Source: Pseudarthrobacter sp. NIBRBAC000502772
GTDB lineage: Bacteria > Actinomycetota > Actinomycetes > Actinomycetales > Micrococcaceae
Length of the DNA: 64,000 bases
Direction: 5' to 3'
Assembly (NCBI RefSeq): GCF_006517235.1
Contig: NZ_CP041188.1
Span: forward strand, 2,418,001 to 2,482,000
A program made the position numbers and the translations under genes. The notes under the pieces are model-generated. The model did not search any database. It was not told the DNA's origin and worked only from the letters and a program-made list of their open reading frames with translations. Shown in pieces: positions 10,001-17,441 of the stretch (positions within the stretch are counted from its first letter, which is position 1; each line of letters begins with the position of its first letter).

Positions 10001-12515
10001 GCATGAGGTCACTGTCGAATATTTTATGACCGACGCCTCCCACGGTCTGCGGCCGGAGAAGGTCAGGGCGTTACTCGCTTACTTCGGCTGTGCGAACCGT
10101 GTGAATCTTCATTCGGTCCGCGGATCTGTGGCGGAGACGCGCGTGCTGACGCGGAGCTTCGAGCAGTGCGAGGGCCTTTTGGTCGAACAGCCGCAGTGGC
10201 AGGACCTCCACCAGGCCACGCGGGACCGCCTTGAACTTTGGCGCCTCTCGGAGTTCGCACTGACACGCGAGGCAGCGCCGGTCGGTACCTGGCTGTTCTC
10301 AGGCGTCTCGCGGGAGAACTCCCGTGACCAAAGACTGTTCTCATTCGCTGAGGTGCATGATCTGACCAATGTCCGCGATCAGGCCGGCAACGTGACGTCG
10401 GTCCCGGCGCTTGAACTGGCGCTCGTGCAGTCGTTGAGCGCAGTTCGCCAACACGACCTGAGCGTTCCCGGCCGAAGCCCGTACGGCGCGAATCGAGCGA
10501 GTATCGTCGTCGACGCCGAGTGGGTCCTGGAGCTCGACGTGCTTCGCGTCGTGGCCGAGCATGCAGCCTATGCGGCACGAGGACTCGCCTTCGACGAAGT
10601 GCTGATCCACCTGAAGCAAGTGTCATTGCCAGGGCAACCGGGTCAGCTGATCGCCCAGTTGGCCATCTCGCAGTCCGGTCAGACGCACGTGGAGTTCTCC
10701 GAGCCTGGCCAGGTTCCGGTGCCGACAATGGGCGCACTGCGCCGGCAGAGCGTCGAAATGCGCCGCCGGGGACTGATCCACCCCTGGGATGTCATTACGA
10801 GGCTCACTTCACCGATGTACTGCATCGACGGGGCGTCCAATGCAGCTTTCACTGAGTACGATCTCCTCGACGGCAAGGTGGAACCCGTTCAGCGGGAAGC
10901 CGGCGAGAATACTGCCGCTGTAGTGTTCGGCGTGATCAGCAATCCCACTGCGAAGCATCCTGAGGGGCTCCGCAGGGTGGTTATCCTGAACGATCCTAGC
11001 AAGGGCATGGCATCACTGGGAGAGACTGAATGCAGCCGAATCCTCGCCGCCCTCGAGCTAGCCGAACGGCTGGGGCTTCCAGTCGAATGGTACGCCGTCT
11101 CCTCCGGGGCCCGGGTCGCAATGGAGAGCGGGACGGAGAATCTCGATTGGACTGCACGTGTCTTGCGCAGCATCATAGAGATGACGCAGCGCGGCCACGA
11201 GATCAACGTGATCGTCACCGGCGTAAATGTCGGCGCGCAGTCCTACTGGAACGCGGAAGCGACCATGCTGATGCACACGCGCGGCATCCTTGTGGTCATC
11301 GGCGATAACGCCATGGTACTCACCGGCAAGCAGGCCCTCGACTACTCCGGCGCAGTCTCGGCTGAATCGAACGCCGGCATCGGCGGGTATGACCGCATCA
11401 TGGGCTCCAATGGCCAAGGGCAGTACTGGGCCGGCGATCTAGCCGAGGCATGCCAGATCCTGTTCAAGCACTACGAAGTCGCCTATGTCGCCCCCGATGA
11501 GTCGACACCCCGGCGTAAGCCAAGCTCAGACTCCGGATCCAGGTCGATGGCCGACGCGGCGCACCTGATGCCTGGCGGGAGTGAGTTCACGCGCGTCGGC
11601 GACATCTTCGATGAACGGCACAATCCCGACCGTAAAAAGCCTTTCGATATCCGCTCGGTCATGCGTGCACTCGTCGATGCCGGCGAAGAACCGATGGAAC
11701 GGTGGGCACACATGCTCGACGCCGAAAACGTCGTTGTCTGGGACTCCCATGTAGGCGGACACGCGAGCAGCATCATCGGCATCGAATCGCATGACCTCGT
11801 TCGTCGTACGGGACCGTCATCTGACGGCCCTGCACGCTGGAGCGCGGGCACGTTGTTCCCACTCTCCTCGAAGAAGGTAGCGCGGGCCCTGAACGCCGCC
11901 AGCGGTGTTCGGCCGGTGGTGATCCTGGCAAACCTGTCAGGCTTCGACGGATCTCCGGAGTCAATGCGCCAGCTGCAACTCGAGTACGGGGCTGAAATCG
12001 GCAGGGCGGTTGTGAACTTTGCGGGGCCGATCGTATTCACAGTGATTTCCCGCTATCACGGTGGCGCATTCGTCGTGTTCTCAAAGGCACTGAATGACGG
12101 CATGCTGTCGCTGGCGCTCGAGGGGGCCAAAGCATCGGTCATAGGTGGGGCGCCAGCGGCAGCAGTGGTGTTTGCGCGCGACGTCGAACGGGGCGTGCAG
12201 AAAGACCCTCGGATCACCGCTGCTCGCGCCGGCCTCGACGAGGGGGATCCCAGCGAACGTGCGCTGCGCGAGCAGCAGCTCGCCTCAATAGAGGACGGTG
12301 TGCGATCCGCAGTCCGCGGGACCCTCGCACGCGAGTTCGACGACGTCCACACAGTAGAGCGGGCGCTTGCAGTTGGATCGATTGACAAGATCGTGTCCAT
12401 CGCTTCGCTGCGCGAAGAAATCGTCGAAGCTCTGTGCACGCGACCGGTGGCGGCTGAGCCCTCCGCAAATCCGACTCATGCCGACCGCAGTGTGGGGGCA
12501 GCCGTCGGTCGGTGA
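7008..12515 (+). CDS. Single-chain multidomain acyl-CoA carboxylase (BC-BCCP-central-CT)
   Basis: A biotin-dependent carboxylase of 1835 residues. The start is taken at MADQLRV, behind AAGGGGAGA; an upstream in-frame extension of 49 residues lacks support. Biotin carboxylase: residues ~1-500, with the glycine-rich ATP-grasp loop SAAGGGGMG and the NTRLQVEHTVTE segment near residue 305. Biotin carrier: ~560-665, biotinyl Lys627 in ESMKLES. A helical central region spans ~670-1280. The carboxyltransferase N-half begins near 1290 (VVILNDPSKG, VSSGARVAME) and the C-half near 1570 (NLSGFDGSPES, FTVISRYHGGAFVVFS). This order matches eukaryotic acetyl-CoA carboxylase rather than the split bacterial enzyme. 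Substrate could be acetyl-, propionyl- or a branched enoyl-CoA. It ends at a strong hairpin terminator and is divergent from the ketosynthase. Confidence 0.87.
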   Translation: MADQLRVAIVNRGEPAVRFLQTAAELCGNGDIDVHAIALYTRADRGALFVRLADEGVDLDAYPPADAVAAKKSAYLDYDRLLAALEACRADAVWVGWGFVAEDPLFAAACEARGIIYIGPSSASMARLSDKIEAKQLAEKAGVPVAPWSGGAVQSYEAAAEQAERIGFPLFVKSAAGGGGMGIREVAEASALEAAFDEARREALRAFGDDRVFLESRVDAGRHIEVQILADRYGTVWPVGVRECSIQRRRQKVVEESGFSVPAPELQRAVEAHAVAICKAAGYVNAGTVEFLVEPATGDISFMEVNTRLQVEHTVTEETTGLDLVREQIMIALGHALPATPPVRNGYAIEVRLNAEDPDRGFAAAPGTVLRFRAPRGAGVRTDTSVEQGDEIAPGFDSMIAKVIAWGPDRTRALQRLRRAMDQTEILVRGGTSNRAFLREVLAHPDVLSGAVHTRWLDERLADGALMPHRNGQLAVLQSAIEEYRQRAGRLAHSFLSSAVRGAPEADFSQLSLVELDYRGERISVEVQQLALERYRLRVTGICIEVEAVAAGEGEWVLRHGGRHFRSIVTQDDDGYWVDVEGVSHRVGSGNTGAIRATLPGIVVALSAEEGQLVQQGDVLLTIESMKLESQVIAPSSGVVTAVMVSRDSQIGLGQELLRVDSAVDAEIDAGLPKRAALDFSLWSVDAPERTAIDVAMGLVLGFDGTTDEFHGLSISLGQGVESATIDEQLDLLGCFADLHVLAPKHISRRSTQEHLMGYLRRREYAEQALSESFFAALGAALAHYGIDGADADCSAKNRALLLMYRSLGRLPLITDAVGSVLLGWLREFVQFDKSQLARLEQVLGRLAAAADGHAAVLSGLLRSVGFRYFFQDVLETGKRARLARVVDGLRRQADETATAEPASALEAELAHVPWEDWVAAWATAEEPAHWDSVLALIVSSMYRDERPVIDGESIAEGFVVARTGAQGTVIAVGDDNESDVPDSVRAAGAYFSALQSPHEVTVEYFMTDASHGLRPEKVRALLAYFGCANRVNLHSVRGSVAETRVLTRSFEQCEGLLVEQPQWQDLHQATRDRLELWRLSEFALTREAAPVGTWLFSGVSRENSRDQRLFSFAEVHDLTNVRDQAGNVTSVPALELALVQSLSAVRQHDLSVPGRSPYGANRASIVVDAEWVLELDVLRVVAEHAAYAARGLAFDEVLIHLKQVSLPGQPGQLIAQLAISQSGQTHVEFSEPGQVPVPTMGALRRQSVEMRRRGLIHPWDVITRLTSPMYCIDGASNAAFTEYDLLDGKVEPVQREAGENTAAVVFGVISNPTAKHPEGLRRVVILNDPSKGMASLGETECSRILAALELAERLGLPVEWYAVSSGARVAMESGTENLDWTARVLRSIIEMTQRGHEINVIVTGVNVGAQSYWNAEATMLMHTRGILVVIGDNAMVLTGKQALDYSGAVSAESNAGIGGYDRIMGSNGQGQYWAGDLAEACQILFKHYEVAYVAPDESTPRRKPSSDSGSRSMADAAHLMPGGSEFTRVGDIFDERHNPDRKKPFDIRSVMRALVDAGEEPMERWAHMLDAENVVVWDSHVGGHASSIIGIESHDLVRRTGPSSDGPARWSAGTLFPLSSKKVARALNAASGVRPVVILANLSGFDGSPESMRQLQLEYGAEIGRAVVNFAGPIVFTVISRYHGGAFVVFSKALNDGMLSLALEGAKASVIGGAPAAAVVFARDVERGVQKDPRITAARAGLDEGDPSERALREQQLASIEDGVRSAVRGTLAREFDDVHTVERALAVGSIDKIVSIASLREEIVEALCTRPVAAEPSANPTHADRSVGAAVGR

Positions 12516-12531
12516 CGAGCAGGGTCACAGA

Positions 12532-12574
12532 AAAGGCCGGAATCCCCGCTTGGAGCGCGGGTATTCCGGCCTTT
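12532..12574. terminator. Bidirectional hairpin terminator
   Basis: AAAGGCCGGAAT (12532-12543) pairs perfectly with ATTCCGGCCTTT (12563-12574), with an inner CCCCGC/GCGGG stem. The A and T tracts at either side allow termination of the carboxylase from the left and of the SDR operon from the right. Confidence 0.9.
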
Positions 12575-12624
12575 CAGCGTGGCCCGGAACAGGAAGGGTG
12601 CCACGACGCGCGAGTCAAGTGGTC

Positions 12625-13509
12625 CTACGGGGCTTGAACGCCGCTACCCCACTTGTCGGGGTGGGGGTACTGCAGCACCTCGTCGGTCAGGAGCCCAGCG
12701 AAGTCCTCGGTGCCCCAGACGCGATCGAGTTCCCACGTCGAGGTGGCCTCCGGGTGGCTCCACACCGAGAGGGTCGATCCGTCGAAGGAAAGGATCTGCC
12801 CGCCGATATGCGCGGACGCGGGCCCCGCAAGGAAGGTCACGATCGGCGCTACGGTCTCTGCGGGTGGGAAAGGCGACGCATGGCCGACCCCGCCTTCGCC
12901 GGCACCGTCGGCGGCGTTGTAGAAGATATCCGTCATTCCTGTGCGTGCGACCGGCGCGATTACGTTCGTTCGCACGCCGAAACGGGCAAGTTCCATGGTC
13001 ATCACCCGGCTGAGCCCGATGATTCCGGCCTTGGCGGCTGCGTAGTTGGACTGACCAAACATGCCGAAAAGTCCGGAGCCGGATGCCACATTGACAATGC
13101 TGCCGCCCGTCTCCCGCATAGCCCTCGCAGCGGCTCCGCTACAGGCCCATGTGCCGCGCAGGTGAATATTTGTCACTGTGTCGAACTCCTCCGGCGTCAT
13201 CTTCACCAGGGAACGGTCGCGGGTGACCCCTGCATTATTGACGAGCACATCGATGGTCCCGAACGACTCCACGCACTGCGCGATCAAGTCCTCACAGAAC
13301 TTGGCGTCGGCGATGGAGCCGACGCAGGCGACGGCAGTACCGCCTTGCTCCCGAATCACGTCCACCGTTGCCTGCGTCGACGCAGCGTCGGTGCCGTTAA
13401 TTACAACGGAAGCGCCGGCTTCGGCTAGGCCGCGGGCGATTGCTCGGCCGAGGCCGCGCGAAGACCCAGTGACCACCGCGGCCCGGTTTTCCAAGGAGAG
13501 GGTGTTCAT
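12625..13509 (-). CDS. Short-chain dehydrogenase, 3-hydroxyacyl-CoA/ACP type
   Basis: A 294-residue classical SDR. The Rossmann motif TGSSRGLG begins at residue 14; NNAG is at 91-94; the catalytic set is Ser143, Tyr156 and Lys160 (YAAAK). It is about 45 residues longer than FabG, with a C-terminal tail (WSHPEATSTWELDRVWGTED) like the SDR domain of peroxisomal multifunctional enzyme 2. This fits oxidation of (3R)-hydroxyacyl-CoA produced by the MaoC hydratase at 3417, though FabG-like reduction cannot be excluded. It is downstream of the PaaI-like thioesterase on the same strand, 70 bp apart, so probably one transcript. Confidence 0.85.
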   Translation of the reverse strand: MNTLSLENRAAVVTGSSRGLGRAIARGLAEAGASVVINGTDAASTQATVDVIREQGGTAVACVGSIADAKFCEDLIAQCVESFGTIDVLVNNAGVTRDRSLVKMTPEEFDTVTNIHLRGTWACSGAAARAMRETGGSIVNVASGSGLFGMFGQSNYAAAKAGIIGLSRVMTMELARFGVRTNVIAPVARTGMTDIFYNAADGAGEGGVGHASPFPPAETVAPIVTFLAGPASAHIGGQILSFDGSTLSVWSHPEATSTWELDRVWGTEDFAGLLTDEVLQYPHPDKWGSGVQAP

Positions 13510-13579
13510 GTGACGTCCTTCTGTCTCGATTGAGGATGCCTGGTCAGGCGGTGACTGCGCCGTGGGAGCGGGCTCAGCG

Positions 13580-14266
13580 CTAGCTGATAAGCCGCCATAC
13601 CGACGCTGCCTGCCCGTTTTCTGTCACGAGTGAACCGAAACGGGCTTCGTAGTGTTCTTGGCGGGGTGCGATGAAGAGACCCTCGGCGCTGGCGAGGACT
13701 GTCTCCGGGTCTTCGGCTGTGGTCAGCCATCCTGAGACGATCGTCTTGCGGCCCACTTGTTCGGTGATCTTCGCTTCGAAGCGTAACTCCGTGTGGAGGG
13801 GCGATGGGTGATGATAGTTCACGGAGAGGCTGGCGGTCATGCCCCATCGATCTGCGTCTATCGGTGGTTGGCCAAGCACCTCGTCGAACACCAGGGCAAT
13901 TATTCCGCCGTGGACATGAGCTGGCGGCCCCTCGAACCGAACGTCAAACGACCCCGTGGCCACCACGCCGCCGTCGGGCTGCGTCGTGAACACCAGAGGT
14001 GGCGAGGCGGGACTGCCTAGTCCCCGTACCGGGCTGAAATAGCGCACGTTGGCAGCGACGTCGTCGACGAGGGCAACTTCATTCCGCGCACGAACGTTGG
14101 TGTCGAGCAGAAGAGTGAGCTGTTCGGCCGCTGCCCGAACCTCATCTAGCACCTCGTCGGGCACCTTGGTCTCACAGCTCGCCCGATTCAGGCGTCGAAG
14201 TGCTTCGCCGAGGCCGGCCGTGGCCAAGCGGCGCTCGTCGATTATCTGCTCAGTGCTCTCGGACAT
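13580..14266 (-). CDS. PaaI-like hot-dog thioesterase
   Basis: A 228-residue hot-dog protein. The segment AHVHGGIIALVFDEVLGQPP carries the HGG and downstream acidic residue typical of PaaI/THEM4-type acyl-CoA thioesterases, preceded by a ~95-residue helical N-terminus. The start MSESTEQ is preferred because GAAGGCGGAAAG precedes it; a 17-residue in-frame extension exists. It should release free acid and CoA from an accumulating intermediate. It is first in a minus-strand pair with the SDR and divergent from the ligase at 14545. Confidence 0.82.
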   Translation of the reverse strand: MSESTEQIIDERRLATAGLGEALRRLNRASCETKVPDEVLDEVRAAAEQLTLLLDTNVRARNEVALVDDVAANVRYFSPVRGLGSPASPPLVFTTQPDGGVVATGSFDVRFEGPPAHVHGGIIALVFDEVLGQPPIDADRWGMTASLSVNYHHPSPLHTELRFEAKITEQVGRKTIVSGWLTTAEDPETVLASAEGLFIAPRQEHYEARFGSLVTENGQAASVWRLIS

Positions 14267-14544
14267 GCTTTCCGCCTTCTTGATCGCCGGCCGGTGAGGA
14301 TAGTTGTACCCGGCCATAGGAACATCCCGCCTTATACATTATTAGCCAAAAAAATTGCGAATCACAAATCTATTGAGAAATGAATTGGTGGATGCTAGCG
14401 TGCGATGAACAGTGTGTCACTCCCTGATGCTTCAGCCCGGTGCCGCTTGCGGTTGGGCACGGGGATGGAGGCGACGAAGAAGACTCACACTTGAGCATGC
14501 ACGTCGATGAAGATAGTGCTCAGGACTTACCCCGGGAGGATCCA

Positions 14545-16242
14545 ATGAACGAAGTGAAACTGGCAACGGCAACGGCAAAGGACTGGATGCGGCAGCTCTC
14601 CGACCAGACTGTTGCGAGGTACAAGCGAGAGGGCCTTTGGCGCGACCGCGCACCGCTGGATGACTTCCTTGAAGCGGCGAAACGCCACCCTCACAAGGCA
14701 GCGATCGTCTCATACCGCAAGGGGTCCCCACTTCCGCAAACCGTCACCTACGGCCAGCTAAATGCCCTCATCGAGCGGTTCGCCGGTGCCCTTAACTCGC
14801 TCGGCGTCGGCAAGGGCGATGTTGTGTCAATTCAGCTGCCGAACACCTGGGAGTTCCCGGCTCTCGCCCTCGCGGCGATGCGGATCGGCGCTGTTCCAAA
14901 CCCAATTCCCCACATTTACAGGGAACACGAACTCTCGTTCATGCTGCGCCACGCCAGGAGCAAGGTCTACATTGTCCAGGCCCAGTTCAAAGGGTTCTCC
15001 TATGTCGAGCTTGCACGCTCCCTTTCAGCCCAGATCGACACCCTCGAGCAAGTCGTCATCCTTCACGGCGACGCCGCAGAGTTCACGAGCTTCGACGACC
15101 ACTTCGTCTCGACGCGTTGGGAATTCGAACCGGGCCTCGACGAACTGCTCTCGGAGCGGGCGCCGAAGCCGGACGACCCGGCCTTGTTGCTCTTCACCTC
15201 GGGCACCACGGGCACCCCGAAGGCCGCCATCCACTCGCAGAACACGCTTTGGTCGGCCGGGCGTCCCATCGCCGATGCGCTGCGGCTAACCGGCGATGAT
15301 GTAAGCTTCAACGCCTCGACCGTCGGACATCTAACCGGTTTCTACTGGGGCACTTATCTGCCGCTGTCCCTCGGTCAGAAAATCGTCTACCAGGACGAGT
15401 GGGACGCTCGCGCCCTCGTCGACATGATCGACAGCGAGGGCATCACGTGGACCATCGCGGCCACGCCGTTCGCGCTCGACATGGTCGCTGCCCAGCAGGC
15501 ATCCCCTCGGCCGCTCGCACAGTTCAGGGCATTCGCTTGCGGAGGAGCACCAATTCCGCCGCACGTGGCACTCCTGATGCAGGAGTTCCTCGGGGTCGAA
15601 TTGATCTCGCTCTGGGGTATGAGCGAGGTCGGTGTATGCACGATCCACCAGATCGGCACGCCCATCGACATCCTTGCCTCAAGTGATGGAACCCCGGTCG
15701 GCTTCATGGATCTGCGGATCGTAAACGACGACCTGACCCCGGTGGCCGACGGAGAAGAGGGGCGGCTTCAGGTTCGTGGGCCGAGCATCATCCTCGGCTA
15801 TTACAATCAGCCGGAGGCGACGATGGCTGCCGAGACCGCAGATGGCTGGTTCGACACAGGAGATCTCGGTCGACGTACGAAGGAAGGTGGGGTCCGACTG
15901 ACGGGGCGCAGCAAGGACATTATCGTCCGAGGCGGCCAAAATGTCCCGGTGGTCGAGATCGAGCACGCGCTGATAACCCACCCTAAGGTCAAGGAAGTCG
16001 CCGTAGTCGCCTACCCCGATGACCGTATGGGGGAACGCGGCTGTGCAGTTGTTGTCCCGAGTCCCGGCGAGAAGTTGACACTCGCGGAACTGTCGGAACA
16101 CCTGCAGTCCGCGGGCCTCACCAAGCAGTTCTGGCCAGAGCGGCTTGAACTCGTTACAGAACTGCCCAAGACGCCATCCGGCAAGGTGCAGAAATACGTG
16201 CTGCGCACGCAGATTGCGGCACTGGGGCCAGCCGACGCCTGA
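14545..16242 (+). CDS. Acyl-CoA synthetase (AMP-forming), cyclohexanecarboxylate-ligase-like
   Basis: A 565-residue ANL-superfamily ligase that activates a carboxylic acid with ATP and CoA. P-loop-like motif LLFTSGTTGTPKAAI, adenine/acyl motif LISLWGMSE, ATP-binding DGWFDTGDLG, hinge GRSKDIIVRGGQNV, and catalytic Lys in KTPSGKVQKY near the C-terminus. The start MNEVKL follows GGGAGGATC. It is a close paralogue of the ligase at 21475 over its whole length, and the two flank the PaaX/reductase/molybdoenzyme genes. Its upstream region (14318-14544) is AT-rich with runs of A, probably the promoter. Substrate unknown; overall look is of medium-chain or alicyclic acid ligases. Confidence 0.88.
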   Translation: MNEVKLATATAKDWMRQLSDQTVARYKREGLWRDRAPLDDFLEAAKRHPHKAAIVSYRKGSPLPQTVTYGQLNALIERFAGALNSLGVGKGDVVSIQLPNTWEFPALALAAMRIGAVPNPIPHIYREHELSFMLRHARSKVYIVQAQFKGFSYVELARSLSAQIDTLEQVVILHGDAAEFTSFDDHFVSTRWEFEPGLDELLSERAPKPDDPALLLFTSGTTGTPKAAIHSQNTLWSAGRPIADALRLTGDDVSFNASTVGHLTGFYWGTYLPLSLGQKIVYQDEWDARALVDMIDSEGITWTIAATPFALDMVAAQQASPRPLAQFRAFACGGAPIPPHVALLMQEFLGVELISLWGMSEVGVCTIHQIGTPIDILASSDGTPVGFMDLRIVNDDLTPVADGEEGRLQVRGPSIILGYYNQPEATMAAETADGWFDTGDLGRRTKEGGVRLTGRSKDIIVRGGQNVPVVEIEHALITHPKVKEVAVVAYPDDRMGERGCAVVVPSPGEKLTLAELSEHLQSAGLTKQFWPERLELVTELPKTPSGKVQKYVLRTQIAALGPADA

Positions 16243-16262
16243 CTGAGCCTCCCAGCTTGACA

Positions 16263-16300
16263 GGTGGTGCGCCGTACTCACCCGGCGCACCGCCTTTCGT
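16263..16300. terminator. Hairpin terminator between convergent genes
   Basis: GGTGCGCCG (16266-16274) pairs with CGGCGCACC (16283-16291), followed by GCCTTTCGTCATATTTT. It can terminate the ligase and, from the other side, the PaaX-like gene. Confidence 0.75.
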
Positions 16301-16323
16301 CATATTTTGCCGTCAAGCGTGTG

Positions 16324-17190
16324 TCAGACGGAGTTCTCGCCTTCGTTTTCGAGTTGGTTCCAGTACCGGTTTGACCGGACTTCCCACGCATTGCGCCGCT
16401 CGCGGAGAACCTTGGTGGCGGTGTAACCGGGCCAGTCCCTAGGCAGGAACTGCCGGGGAAGATCGGGGTCCAGATACGGGAAGCGACGCCAAGCCTGCAC
16501 CAGCTCTACCCTGGCCACCATGCAGTCCCGGTCCGTACGAGGGCTCATCTTCGCGAAACGCTCTATGAAGGCCTCATACTGCGCCCGCAACGCGTCCAGG
16601 TTCCACGCATCACGCACCAGGTCATTCTCGTCGCCAATGGAGCCGTGGGTGCCGATGAAAGAGTGCGCCTGCCCCGCGAGGCCCAAACGGTCTATGACTT
16701 GTTCGACGGCGTCGGCGCGGTCGACGTGGGGCGAGAGCCAATGGCCGGGGGCTGGCGAGCCGAGTCCGGCCCAGATCAGCCCTGACTGAAGATGGTGCCG
16801 CAGTTGCCGCTTTGACTCGGGAACGGTAACGAGCAGCGAGAGCCAGCGGCCGTCCCAGGTCATGTCCCGCGACTCCCAGCCATAGATGCGTTCGGCACCC
16901 GCTGCCATGCTTTGAAAGCCTGCCCGCGTGAACTCCAAACGCGCCCGGCGGCCTACCTTTACCGGCTCCACATGGCCCGACTTAACGGTGCGTTGGATCG
17001 CTTTGCGGGCAGCGTTGGGCTCGTAGTCAAGATCGGCGAGGAAACTGACCAGGGTCGAGGACCAGACCGGGCGGCCTGTTGGCCACACAAATTCGCCGAG
17101 CGCAACCAGCAGGGCTGCGCGGGCACTCGTCTCGTGCACGCCGCTCAGAAGGCTCAGTGGGGCGGTGGGTGCGGTGGTTAGTGTCGACAT
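16324..17190 (-). CDS. PaaX-family transcriptional repressor
   Basis: A 288-residue protein of the PaaX family, which represses CoA-dependent catabolic genes and is relieved by an aryl- or acyl-CoA inducer. An N-terminal winged helix (residues ~20-95, ARKAIQRTVKSGHVEPVKVGRRARLEFT) is followed by the conserved central GWESRDMTWDGRW and a C-terminal domain ending YWNQLENEGENSV. It is divergent from the ferredoxin reductase at 17442, with a 251-bp intergenic region carrying an 8-bp direct repeat. It is the likely local regulator of the ligase and redox genes. None of the classical phenylacetate genes paaABCDEZ is in the window, so the inducer is probably not phenylacetyl-CoA. Confidence 0.85.
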   Translation of the reverse strand: MSTLTTAPTAPLSLLSGVHETSARAALLVALGEFVWPTGRPVWSSTLVSFLADLDYEPNAARKAIQRTVKSGHVEPVKVGRRARLEFTRAGFQSMAAGAERIYGWESRDMTWDGRWLSLLVTVPESKRQLRHHLQSGLIWAGLGSPAPGHWLSPHVDRADAVEQVIDRLGLAGQAHSFIGTHGSIGDENDLVRDAWNLDALRAQYEAFIERFAKMSPRTDRDCMVARVELVQAWRRFPYLDPDLPRQFLPRDWPGYTATKVLRERRNAWEVRSNRYWNQLENEGENSV

Positions 17191-17226
17191 GATCCTCCAA
17201 ATTTACTCCCAGTGTATGCACAACTA

Positions 17227-17253
17227 TGCGGAACCCATGGCACTTTGCGGAAC
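17227..17253. promoter_or_regulatory. Direct repeats in the PaaX-like/reductase intergenic region
   Basis: TGCGGAAC occurs at 17227-17234 and 17246-17253, 19 bp start to start, i.e. nearly two helical turns. A TTGACA hexamer follows at 17261-17266. The position between a repressor and its divergent target makes an operator plausible; no footprint-type evidence can be given. Confidence 0.4.
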
Positions 17254-17441
17254 TCGACAATTGACAAACTATTTGCGCATCGTCATTTTTATGGCAATCT
17301 TACAGTGTGGCTGGTTCCCGTTCCTTGTGAGCCGTGGTTCGACAGCCCGATCCGTCACGAAGGAGTGAAAGTGATTCCGGCCTTCCCCACCACCCTTACA
17401 GTTGGTCTTTCCCGCGACATCGAGAACGGCCAGATGCTGCC

